Source of the DNA: Acanthamoeba lenticulata
Lineage: Eukaryota; Discosea; Longamoebia; Acanthamoebidae
NCBI GenBank assembly: GCA_002179805.1
Contig: NAVB01000809.1
Coordinates: forward strand, 1-18,001
DNA: 18,001 bases
Reading direction: 5' to 3'
Shown here: positions 7,584 to 17,139 of the stretch, one piece after another
Position numbering within the stretch: the stretch's first letter is position 1
Layout: each line of letters begins with the position of its first letter
Notes under the pieces: model-generated
Told to the model about the DNA's origin: nothing
Database searches by the model: none
What the model saw: only the letters and a program-made list of their open reading frames with translations
Translations under genes and position numbers: made by a program

Positions 7584-7920
7584 GTACATGGGTACCTCCC
7601 CCAATCCCCCTTCTCTTCAACATGTTCGCGCGCCAGTGCTGTAAGTACAACAAACTCAGTCGCATGGCTAGCAGAGCCAGCTAAAATTCGTGGCTAGCCA
7701 CCAGCACAGCCACAGGACCGTCAATGTGAGTTTTACATGCCTGGTGGCTCTATGTAAGGGTGGAGTGCGATATGATTGTCTATTGGCTCATTATTATCAC
7801 AAGAAAAACCTCAATTTCCCTCCGCGTTTCCACGCGAGACTGTGAAAGCCACTGTTCTCAGCGCAGCCCAACCATACTGCCCCTTAAGACAAAAGGGCAA
7901 TGCCGGCGCATTTGCGGCCG
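7584..7920. other. intergenic 3' flank with inverted repeats
   Basis: Non-coding stretch after the DUF6714-like gene. It contains the 12-nt palindrome GTGGCTAGCCAC around 7690-7701. A 9-bp inverted repeat AGCCACCAG (7696-7704) / CTGGTGGCT (7741-7749) has a 36-nt loop that could form a hairpin. Nothing else was recognised. Confidence 0.4.
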
Positions 7921-8151
7921 AACTGAATGTCGTACACATGACTCGCATCCGCTCGTCGCCACGCTTCTTGTGCTCCAATGGGCACTTTCCTGGCCGCCAG
8001 GAGCAGGGCTTCTGGATCTAAGGGCAGCCGTTGGCACGCGCCGTACATGCACGGCAAGCTTGGCCTCCCTCAGCAGCGAAGGAGGAAGAGCGGCCTCGGT
8101 GCAGGTGTTCTCGTCCCACGGGCAGCCGTTGGCGCGCGGCCATCGCAAGGA
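7921..8151 (-). pseudogene. decayed ankyrin-repeat fragment (NGCPWDE type)
   Basis: On the minus strand, one frame reads RANGCPWDENTCTEAA (about 8140-8090). This is the hallmark of the long ankyrin-repeat arrays found in amoebae, oomycetes and giant viruses. A second copy of its DNA core (8022-8040 against 8120-8138; 18 of 19 bases match) reads ARANGCP and then hits a stop. One frame over, it continues LDPEALLLAAR. The spacing is 98 nt, one less than the 99 nt of a 33-residue ankyrin repeat, as expected after a 1-nt deletion. There is no start and there are at least two frame breaks, so this is a relic, not a gene. It lies in the 3' flank of PTEN. Confidence 0.75.
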
Positions 8152-8181
8152 CCCTTGCTGGCCTCTCGTTTTAATTGTCTA

Positions 8182-8187
8182 TTTATT
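8182..8187 (-). promoter_or_regulatory. polyadenylation signal AATAAA of the PTEN gene
   Basis: AATAAA on the minus strand within TGTAATAAATAG, 34 nt after the PTEN stop codon. It is a canonical hexamer at a normal distance and supports 8222 as the true end of the long gene. Confidence 0.65.
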
Positions 8188-8221
8188 ACAAACCAAAGGG
8201 AAGCTGGCTCTATGACAAGAA

Positions 8222-11200
8222 CTAGTCCTCGGGCACAAAGTTGAGCTTCTCCCAGAGCCGCTCTTTGAGTTCGCGAACCTCGTACTGCTTGGCCTCCATC
8301 ACCTTGCGCGCCTCCTCGGCCTCGTTTTCCTTCTCGCGCAGCATCTGCCGCAGCTCTTCGACCGTCGTCGCATCTTCTTCGACTCGCTTCCACCGCGAGA
8401 GCGCCGCAGAAGACGATGATGTCGACGACGTTGGCGTCGAAGCTGCCGCTGATGCTGGCGACGGCGCGCTCGACGACGTTGACGGCGAGGAGGGCGATGG
8501 CGGTTGATAAAAGGCGGGCGAGGCGATGAGAATCGAAGACGACGATGATTGCGTGGTCGTCTCTGGCGTGGCCGCCTTGCCGCCGCCCTTCCAGCTGCCC
8601 TTGCGCCCTCCGCGAAGGCCATCTCCGTCGCTGCTGCCCGGGCTGCTTGGCGGCGCGACCACGCTGCCCTTCCTGCGCGCGGCGTCCACGAGGCCGACGA
8701 TGCCGCTGCCGCCTCCAGGGCTCATGAACGACCACTTGCGCCGCCGGTCGCCTCCGCCTCCGCTGCCGTTGTTGCCGCCGCCGCCGCCGCCGCCGCTACC
8801 TTCGCCGACGATGTGGGCCGTGGGCGAGGCCACAGAGGTCTCGAGCGCGCGCTTAAAGACCTCGGTCACGTCGTCGCGCATCTCGCCGCTGCGCCGGGCG
8901 GCCTTTTTGTTGAATGCCTTTTGCGCGGCTTCGCCGTTGAGCGCCGATGTCGAGGCCGAGAGCAACGTCGACGACGACGAAGACCACGCGTTGGTCGACG
9001 ACGAGCCCGAGCCAAAGAGCGAGTTGGAGCTCGTGCTGATGCCGCCCGACGCATGGCTATTGTTTGGCCGCATCCTGATCTCCGACCCGTTGCTCCTCTT
9101 TCGGTTGATCAATGGCAGGATGACTGCGGTTGCAGGGGAACAACATAAACAACAACCAATCAGATCTGTCAGCCGTGTAAACAGGGCCAGGAGTGATGTC
9201 AAACAGGCAGGCCACGAACCGCCCTCGGGCCCGGTCTCGTTGGCCACGTCGGCCAAGAGCGACGAATGGCTGCTCCCGCCCTTGAGCCGCGCCCACAGCT
9301 TCTCGCGGTTGTCGACGCGCCTGCTCTCACGGAAGTCGGACAGCGGCGTCGAGTTGGCGTAGAGCGGGTTGGCGTAGGTGCCCGACAGGTTCAGGTCTCG
9401 CGGCAACACCGCTGCACACGCACACGCCGCACACGCGCGTGAGACCAACAGGTGTGAGCCCGCGAGTGGGCAGGCAAAGAGGGAGAGGGGGGATGAGGCC
9501 ACACGCACAAGCGCCAGAGAGCGTGGCCGAGGACGTGGCCTTGCGGATGGTGACGGGCGCCACGACGGCCGACGAGATGGAGAGCGCGCGCTGGCGGCCT
9601 CGCACGGCACCGTGTTGCTGCTGTTGCTGGTGCTGGTGGTAGTGATGGTGGTGGTTCATCGCTGCCGACGCAGCGCCGCTCTGCTGGTGCGGGTGGACGA
9701 CCGTGTGGTGCTGGTTCAACGCGCCCCAGCCAGCCTCGTGCTTGCTGCTGTTGGTGTCCTTTCGCAGGGGCTCGGCCGACCGCTTCATGCTGGCGCTACT
9801 GCTGCTGTTGGAGTTGTTGATCGTCGCCAGCGACGACGACAGGCGGGGGGAGGTCAAGCGCGGAGAAGGCAGGCGCGGGGACATCGATGACGACAGCGAG
9901 GTCGGCGAGCTGGTCCCCGCACGCGCCCGTTCTCGGGTTCGCTGGGCCTGCTGCTTGGGTGCTTTGGCCGTTTTTTCCGCCGTGGGCGCCGGCGTTGTGG
10001 CCGTCGTCGTCGTGGCGGCAGTGGGCGCCGGCGTTGTGGTCGTCGTCGTCGTGGCGGCAGCGGCAGCGGCGCCAGAGGGCGAGCTGGTCGGTCGCGCGGC
10101 CAGCGGGTCGGCTTCCTCGAGCGCCTTGGCGGCCAGGTAGACCTTGCCCGCGGATCGCGAGGGATACTTCCTGCTCCGCTCACCTGGTCAGCTGGGAGGG
10201 GATGCAAGGCAGGCAGGCGGGCTCAAGTACCACGAGTCCGCGACGATCTGGCCGCGCTTCTTGCTGATGACCCGGAAGCGCCCCGGGCTGGACGGAAGCT
10301 CGCGTGGCGATGGCCCCGTGAGGCCCGCGGACGACGATGACGACGACGAGGAGAGAGGCACAAAGTCGAGCTCCGAGGCCGACATCTCCATCTCGACCGA
10401 GAGGGTCATGTAGGACGGCGGCGAGGCCGACATGGTCGACATGAAGGAGTCGCTCGGGAGCGAGGTCGACGTCGTCATCGTGGTCGTCGACGCCGACGTG
10501 GCGTCGTCATCGGCATAGTAAAAGTAGAGCTCCTCCGTCGTCGAGTGGCCCAGGATGGGCTCGCTCCGGGTGTAGAGGTCGCTGGAGCTGCCAAACAACG
10601 TGCCGTGCGCTCCGGCGTGGCCCGCAGACAACGACAATGACGACGACGAGCCGCGCGTGGTCTCGTTGGGGAACAGCCGGCGCCGGACGACCATCGTCTC
10701 TGGCCGATCGCCCAAGCTCCGCCGGTGAAGCAGCGGCCGGCCCTGGGGCTGCTGCTGCTGTTGTTGCTGCTCTGCGCCGTCCTTCTTGAGGCCGTGCGAG
10801 TTCCACTTGTCGATGATTTCCGACACTTTGCTGCGCGCCGCCTGTGGAGAGTGAGACGTTTGGCCCACGCCCGTGGTGGTGGTGGTGGTGATGGTGGTGG
10901 GCGAGGAGGCGTAGGTCATTACATGGGACGGGCGCGGCGAGCCCGACAGCGCCGGGAGCGGCGGCGAGCTGGCCGCCTGCTGGAAGGCGGCCACGGCCTT
11001 GTCCGCGCTAGTGCTGCTGCTGCTGCTACTGCTCCTTCGCTGGCTGCTGCGGTTGCGGCCGCTGCTGTTCTCCGAGTGGGCGTCGCTGTCCGAGTCGTCG
11101 CCGTCGTCGCCGCTGACGAGCAGCGAAGGCGACGAGTCCCCGAGCGGGTTGACCAACGAGGGCGCCGAGGTCGAGAGCCGCCGCTCGTCGAACCGGGCCT

Positions 11201-14200
11201 GCTTGGAGAAGGCGAGCTTGGGCCGCGAAGGGCCCTTCTCCACGTGATCCCCGTGCGCAAAGCCAGTGAGCTTCTTGAGTTGATCCAAGTTGACGCTCAG
11301 CCGCGACTTTCGGCGCCGTTTGGAGTGAGGCTGGCCCTCCTTGCCGTTGTTGTTGTTGCTGTCGCCCGTCTCGCCCGTGTCTGACGCGTCGCTCGCCATG
11401 GTCGCGTCCTCGCCCCTGCGACTCGGGGACGAAGAGGAGGAGGAGGAGGAAGAGGAGCTCACGGGCGCAACTGTACAACTCCCGCCGCCCGTCCCCGCCG
11501 TCGCCGTGGCGTTGCTCGCGGTGGTGCTCGCGCCACAGATGCCGCTTCCTCCGCCCATTGTTGGGCCGTCCTCGACCTTGTCGCGCGTGCTCGGCTTCGA
11601 GATGACGGACCCTTTGCTGCACGGGCCCAAACAAGGTGTTTAGTTGTGAGAATTATTTAATTTATATACATATATAAATATAAATGAATGCAATATCTTT
11701 CGATTTTTGGAAGGTGGCGCACCTGAAGAGGTTGGGCACGTTGGTCAGGCGGACGGACAGCCGGCGCACGGTGGCCTGGAGTCCCTTGCGCCGGCCGGGC
11801 GACTTCTCCTCGGTTTCTGCGTCGAACGTGACCCCGCCCAGCTCGAGCTGCGGGACACCGCCCTCGCCCTCCTCGCCGCCGCCGCTGCTGACCTTGAGGG
11901 GCGACGCCTGCTGAAGGCCCGGCGATGCGCCGTTGTTGTTGTTATTGGCTTCGGCGCCGCCGTGTTGAGGCGATTCTGGGGACGACGACACCATCGACAC
12001 ATGGCCGCGGCTGCCCGGTCCTGGCACGGCCAGCTCCGCCGCGGCGGTTGAAGTGCTGATGGTCGAGCCGGTGCTGCTGCCGCCCGTGTCTCGTCGAAGG
12101 ACGACCGACGACGACGATGTGGCGGGCTTGCTCGACGGCGAGATCTCGCGGGCGGTGAGCGGGGCCGCTTGGAGCTGGTGGTCGATCCCGCTGCCGCTGG
12201 CGCTCATGGTGCTGCTGAGGAGGTCGCCGTCGGAGCTGATGCTGCGCAGGATGGGCTCCTCGGTGGTGGTGGCGGTCGAGCTCCGTAACGAATCAGCGCC
12301 TTGGTTAAACGGCTTGGCTTTGTGGCCACCACGCTTGCTCGCAGCGTAGTCGTCGCCCGTGGTGTTTCGCCCAGGGCTGCCGGCGGAGGAGATGTAGTGA
12401 AGCGTGGGCAAGCTGCCGCTGTCGCCCATCATGCCCATCGCGCCGCCGTAGCTGTTCTCGAGCGAGATCGGTTCGAGGCCTCCGGGCAGGTAGTCCCCGC
12501 TGGCGCTCCGTCCGCGCGCAGTCTTGGGTGTCTTAATCGCTTGGCTCAGGGACAAGCGCCACTTCTTTTTCTTGGCGCTGCCCCTGCTCGTAGCGATGGC
12601 ATCGCTTGACGAGGAACCGTTGCTTTCTCCGCCTGAGCCCCCTAAGCGCTTGATTAGCGATCGACTCCGCCGCTCGCGAGGCGCTTCCTCTTTCTCCTCA
12701 TCTTTGTCCTTTTCCTTGTCTTTCTTCTTGTCCTTTTCTTTGTCTTTCTTCTTGTTGGTGCTTCTCCGCTTGCTGGTGACGGCGCCAGGCGACGCTTCAC
12801 CGTCCCCATGCCCTTCCGTTGATGCGGCACGGCCATCTTCATGCTCACTCCCGTTTTCGTTGTTCTCCTCTTTTTCACTCTCCGAGTCACTTGATTCGCT
12901 GCTGTCCGGTTCGCCCTCCTGTACATCATCAAAGTAGGGGTTTTTGATGGGCAGCGTCACCACCATCTCCAGTCTGAAGTTCTTTGGGATGTGCGTCTTG
13001 TCTGCGCTCCGTTTTCCGTGGTTGTAAGTTAACTTGGCCAAGTTGCGAGCAAGGGGAGAAGAGGGCGGCACCTTTGTTGGCTTTGTCGATCTCCTTCTTG
13101 CGGAAGACAAGGTTAGTGCGCGTGATGAACATGGTGTTCAGCCACACTTGCATGATTTTCTAAGGAAGACGTGCACACGCGTGAGACTGTGGCCAGGAAG
13201 GACACCAAAGAGAAAGGGGGTTGAACGGTACAGATGACTTGTAGAAGATCAGCACGCGCACGTCGCCCTTGAGTGGGCAGTTACGGCAGTCGAAGTAGAG
13301 GCCACCTGATGGGTTCTTGTTGTCGGTCTTCAACTTGGCCTGTTGCGCGCACATCAGCTCCAGCGCAAGCTCCCTCTTGCTGTGCAATCAAGCTGCAAGG
13401 GAGACGAACCGAATCAGCATAAAGCTCGTTGCCAGCGTGGTCGCTCAGCAGGATCCTCATATCTGCAGACCCAACAGTAAGAGTCAACTAATTGTCATCA
13501 GCTTGGACTCAAGAATGGGTGTAGCGGCGTACTCGCGCCGGTCTTGTCGTAGTGAGGCATCACGTTGGTCTTGACCTCAGCCAAGAATACAACTGGAATC
13601 TGACCTGGCGGCGGAAGGTCGCAAGGGTCGAGCTTGTGGCGGAGAAGTGTCTCGTAGTACCGGATGTAGCGCCTTTGGCTTGGGATGGTGACGCCCTTGC
13701 TGTCCATTGTTCGCTCACGACCGAAGAGGGCGATGGCTTCGTAGGCTGTGGCGCACGTCTGCGAGTGGAGGAGCCAGCAACAGAGCATCAGTCCTGTGCG
13801 GCCTTTGCCCGCTTTGCAGTGCACTGCGATCACATGTCCCTCGCCTTTCAGCCATTGCTCCTGTCCAAGACGAGAAGTGAGCATGAATGAAGAGGGAGTG
13901 AGAGACCCACGTGACTAGGACGTACGGCATCTTCACAAAATTGGCGGATGATCGACAACGCGGGCACGTTGTGATCTTCCATCGGGTACTCGCTCACACG
14001 GCCGTAGAAGATCGAATGGTTGTATGTCCTCTCGGCACACCTTCACGTGGCAAGTGAGACCATGAAAAGTGTATCCGTTTGAAGGGCAAGAGTGCGTACA
14101 AGTTGTAAACTTTGTAGAGACCCTCATGGTATGTGTCCAACATGCTGATATGAAGCTGAGTCAGACTAAGGGGCACCGGGACGGTGAGAAGGGGGCATAT

Positions 14201-14523
14201 ACCGTATCACTTCCTTGCGTGGGTTTCTGTAGATGCCACCCACTGAGTCGGAGGGAAAGCCTGCAGCGGTGCAAGACACGTTAGCGAGGAGGTGGCAGAG
14301 AGGTGTAGAGAGTGATAACGCACCCATAGCAATAACATTATCAGTGATGTCTTGTTGATGTCAGTTCAGGGTGCGGTCACGATGTAGAGAAAGAAGAATA
14401 TGAGAGTTTTGTCAGGCTGAAAACAACAATGAAGGTAACCGTACAGCTTAGATCCAGGTCAAAGCCCTCCTGCGCAAACCGCTTTTTCTTCTTTGAAACC
14501 AACTTCCTCAGCTGAGACGTCAT
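8222..14523 (-). CDS. PTEN: PTEN phosphoinositide 3-phosphatase with a giant low-complexity C-terminal tail
   Basis: Fourteen exons on the minus strand: 14523..14445, 14350..14324, 14260..14203, 14144..14100, 14040..13926, 13860..13533, 13462..13410, 13339..13232, 13159..13072, 13001..11723, 11616..10231, 10170..9509, 9411..9220, 9123..8222. All junctions keep phase; total 1,773 residues against 403 in human PTEN. The enzyme removes the 3-phosphate of PIP3 at the inner plasma membrane. The core is very close to human: PIP2-binding module KKKKR (11-15) and GFDLDL (20-25), NLCAER, YPMEDHN (D92), P-loop [10 protein letters not shown] (C123, R129), TI loop [11 protein letters not shown], then the C2 domain ([17 protein letters not shown] at its centre, [13 protein letters not shown] near its end, about 300-311). 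From about 325 on come an acidic Ser/Glu patch, K/D/E repeats, Ser-, Thr-, Gln- and His-runs, about ten R-x-x-S sites, and a charged helical, coiled-coil-like C-terminus (last 60 residues). The core is certain; the continuous tail depends on splice calls at 11617-11722, 10171-10230, 9412-9508 and 9124-9219. Confidence 0.88.
9982..10059 (-). repeat. 39-nt tandem duplication in PTEN exon 12
   Basis: Two adjacent 39-nt units (9982-10020 and 10021-10059) differ at one base. They are in frame and encode two 13-residue Ala/Thr/Pro blocks in the PTEN tail ([12 protein letters not shown]). This is a recent in-frame minisatellite expansion. Confidence 0.9.
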
Positions 14524-14814
14524 CACGAAAAGCGCTGCCTCCTTTCCTCTTCAAATTGTATTGATTCTGATGCGTGCCCCAAACCGGGTTTAGCACTCTA
14601 TCATCCTTTGACACTTATTGCCGTTGTTTATCTCTTCAAACTCTTTTTTGAAGTCTCGTTCTTTTCAATCGATATGATAATGATGATGTACAGCAACGGT
14701 GGGCAGGAGAGCGCTAACGGTTTCCCTTTATGGGCAGCGGAAAGGCACCGAGGATCTCCCGATTGCTTCTCCCAAATAGGAAAGCGGTCCAGAAAAGGAA
14801 AGCAAGACGAAAAG
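14524..14814. promoter_or_regulatory. divergent region between PTEN and the secreted-protein gene
   Basis: 291 bp, AT-richer than the flanking exons. It must contain both promoters. An open plus-strand frame from 14608 joins the secreted protein but gives no sensible N-terminus, so I treat it as leader. No TATA or other defined motif was identified with confidence. Confidence 0.4.
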
Positions 14815-15284
14815 ATGACCGCCCAGTCTCGGTTGACAATAAACGTTGTCGATTTCTGGGCTTTCTTGTTCCTCTTCAGTTTGTCATGTGCTGCTCAAGA
14901 GCTCATCCTCACCGCTGAGGAGCCCGTAGGCCAGGTGGGCTTCTACGAAGTGAACGGCAAGGCATTGGGCAAGAGATCAGTGGACAACTTCTCGAACTGG
15001 AACTCCACCAACCAGCTCCTCATGGACGCGCTCTACAACAACGACGTGAACGCCCTGCTTGCCAAGCTGACCACCACTGGGGTGCCTCTCTCCTTTCGGT
15101 CCACCCCATCTGGAACAACACGGCCGCGCTCAACTCGCGCAGCGTCTGCGGCAACGCCTTCCTCAACGCTGTCAAGAGCGTGGACACCACCTCCTTCTTC
15201 TGGACTCCGGTCAAGTTCACCGCCACGGGCGCCAACCAGCACAACACGTTCCGTGTCCTTGTCAACAACATGGCCTCCACCTAG
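14815..15284 (+). pseudogene. small predicted secreted protein, broken by a frameshift (or sequence error)
   Basis: From ATG 14815 the protein begins with a clear signal peptide: a polar n-region, hydrophobic FWAFLFLFSLSCAA (about 14-27) and likely cleavage near AAQ. The mature part includes GFYEVNGKALGKRS and an N-glycosylation sequon NST (N63). Around 15075-15100 the coding potential jumps by one base. The continuation, VHPIWNNTAALNS... to TAG at 15282, lies in another frame and nearly every codon ends in C or G. A missing base, perhaps in the GGGG run 15079-15082, explains it. Restored length would be about 156 residues. A 44-nt intron (GTCCAC at 15099 to GCAG) would also restore phase but would remove a well-biased coding stretch. 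A pyrimidine-rich CTTCAG near 14878 could be an acceptor, so the start is uncertain. The family was not recognised. Confidence 0.6.
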
Positions 15285-15426
15285 GTCTGTTGTCCTTACG
15301 TTGTGGACGAGTCGTCGGCCTTCTTTTTTAAAGAATATTCAGAGCACGAAAGGGAAAGAAGGCCGACAAATGAAGCGCTGCATTGCGACCTGAAAGACCA
15401 AAGAAAGCCAACAGGAGATGACCTTT

Positions 15427-16772
15427 CTACTCATCCCCCTCGTTGTCGTTGTTGGTGTCTTGATTGTCGTCGTCGTCCAGGATCGGCTCCGGCTCCTCGA
15501 TTTCGGACTCCGCAGGCAGCTGTTCCGGCTCCTCGCCGGCGGCGTCAGCCTCAGCCTCAGCCTCGCCCTCGTCCTGGCGGGGGGCTCCTCGGGTCGCCTC
15601 CTCGTCGGCCTCAACGTCGCCCTCGTCACGGACGGGCTCGGCCTGGTTGCTGCTGATCTCAATCTCCTCGAGCACTTCAACCACCTCCACCGCTGGCGTT
15701 TCTTCTTGTTGTTCTTCGTCAGCCTCACGTTGCTGCTCCTCCTCGTCCTGGGCGGGAGCCGCCTGGTTGGTGGTCGTGTTGCTGCTCTGGCCCTCAAAGG
15801 CGCCCCAGTCCTCCTCCTCCTCCTTCTCCTCCTTCTCCTCGTCCTGCTCCTGAACCTCGACCGCCGGCTCCTGCTCTGGCTTGGCGCCCTCGCCCTGGCT
15901 CGGCTCCTCATCCTCCTCCTTGTTCTCCTCCTGCTCCTGAACCTCGACCGGCGGCTCCTGCGGCGATTCGTCGTTGTCCGCGAAGGGGTTGACGGGCTCT
16001 TGCTCGGTCGTTCTCCGCTCGATCTCGCCACTGGCGCGAGTAAAGTCGGCAAACTCCTCAAACTGCTCCTCTTCTTCTTCCTCCTCTTCGTTGTTGTTGT
16101 TGTTGTTGTCCTGCTCTGCCTCTTGCTGCGCCTGTTCTTCGCGACCAGCTTCAGTCTTGTGGGCGTCCACTCCTTCATCATCACCAAACGGATTGGCGGC
16201 CTCTTCTTCCTCTCCCCCCTTGTAGAGGCAGCACACGTGAGCCTACTGGGCGTGGTCTTGGTGGCGGTCTAAGTCGGCCGTACCTTTGCCGGCTCAGGCT
16301 CTGCCTTTTCCTCGACGACCTGCGGCTCCTCGCCCTCGGCAGGTCGTCGCTCCTCCTGCTCTTGCTGCTGTTGTTGTTCGACCGTCTCCCTGCCTGCTCG
16401 CGAGGACACATTGAGCTCAGATTCTGAGCGTAGTGTTTGGTTGTTGTGATTTGTGATCGCACCCTCATTGTCGGCCGATGGGGTCTCCTTCACTTCTTGA
16501 TGTTTGTCCTCCTCGGTGCGTAACCGAATGCCAGGGAAGGGCGATTCTGCAGTTGGGGCCTGTGCAGTTGTTGTTGGGACAGTAGAGGACGATGATGCAG
16601 CGGATGGTGGCCCTCCAGGAGCTCCTGGCTTGGGAGCGACAGGCTTGGGGGCGCCATTCACCGCTGGCCGGTTGTTCTTCTTCTTCAATTTGTCCTCGTC
16701 ATCCGAATCTTCGTCCACAACCGCCCAGATCTCTTGCAACTTCTGGTCTTCCTTACTTTCAGTCACGCCCAT
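15427..16772 (-). CDS. acidic disordered protein with myristoylation signal and NPF motifs
   Basis: Two exons, complement(15427..16218, 16284..16772), 426 residues; the 65-nt intron (GTACGG...AAG) is phase 0. The N-terminus MGVTESK fits N-myristoylation (Gly2, Ser6, Lys7). Residues 12-40 are a short charged segment (LQEIWAVVDEDSDDEDK), then a Pro/Ala/Ser-rich linker. The second half is extremely Glu-rich, with poly-Asn and poly-Glu runs. It contains two NPF tripeptides (172-174, 240-242), which bind EH domains; FEEFADF (216-222) and acidic-flanked DWGAFE (W301) resemble adaptor-ear F/W motifs of endocytic accessory proteins. A PAVEVQEQ segment is duplicated. No folded domain is recognised. 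A membrane-tethered endocytic or trafficking scaffold is the best reading; the gene model is good and the function inferred from short motifs only. It is convergent with the secreted-protein gene. Confidence 0.75.
15843..15961 (-). repeat. 87-nt-spaced direct repeat in the NPF-protein gene
   Basis: A stretch beginning CCTGCTCCTGAACCTCGACC occurs at 15843 and again at 15930 on the plus strand, 87 nt (29 codons) apart and in frame. It encodes the repeated peptide VEVQEQ within Glu-rich surroundings. This is an internal duplication of the acidic region. Confidence 0.7.
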
Positions 16773-17139
16773 CTTTCAACTCGGATCAATAATCACGCAA
16801 GTAGCCTCACTAGCTTTGAATTGAATGACACAAGATCAAAGCGTGATTCTTTTGAAGAAATGTGCAATTTCACTTTATTGTGCCTAAGAAATGAATAAGG
16901 AAAATATTCAAACAAAGCCAAGCAGCGAACTAGGTTGACTCCGCGTTACCACAACGGCGCCAATTGGCCCGAGCAAGCGACCTACCTGGCCTCGCGCCTG
17001 GACACGCGTCGCCCGGAAAGAAGCCACCGGCGCCCGCACACAAAGGCGAGCTACGCCCGTCTTCTTTTTTATCTTTCCCCACCTGTACACTACCACCACC
17101 ACTCGCCGCCTCATCAGCTCCTCATTCTCATCATCTAGT
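16773..17139. promoter_or_regulatory. divergent promoter (NPF protein / actin-bundling protein)
   Basis: 367 bp between divergent genes. The left third is AT-rich; the right part is GC-rich and ends in a pyrimidine-rich leader (CT and CA/CC tracts, about 17058-17135) just before ATG 17140, typical of a highly expressed amoebal gene leader. A CCAAT pentamer lies within GGCGCCAATTGGCC at about 16955-16968. No gene is seen here. Confidence 0.45.

Noticed and set aside
7760..8215. Plus-strand ORF of 151 residues
   Set aside because: No start context, domain or codon bias; it overlaps the ankyrin relic, which is clearly on the other strand.
8526..9362. Long plus-strand ORFs opposite PTEN exons (also at 9378-9890, 10725-11384, 12524-12937)
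   Set aside because: Antisense shadows of GC-rich, low-complexity exons; the minus strand has consistent splicing and the PTEN frame.
13340..13409. Shorter acceptors (at CTTGCAG, CACAG or GGGAG) for PTEN intron 7
   Set aside because: The first two break the frame or meet a stop, and the third gives an intron of about 40 nt; the CAACAG acceptor at 13340 gives a 70-nt intron with a CTGAT branch-like site and correct phase.
15339..16272. Long ORFs on both strands over the NPF gene, including a Leu-rich plus-strand ORF that looks like a membrane protein
   Set aside because: The Leu/Val-rich reading is the antisense of poly-Glu/Asp codons, and the Arg-rich one is a frame shadow; the minus-strand NPF frame splices cleanly to a myristoylated N-terminus.
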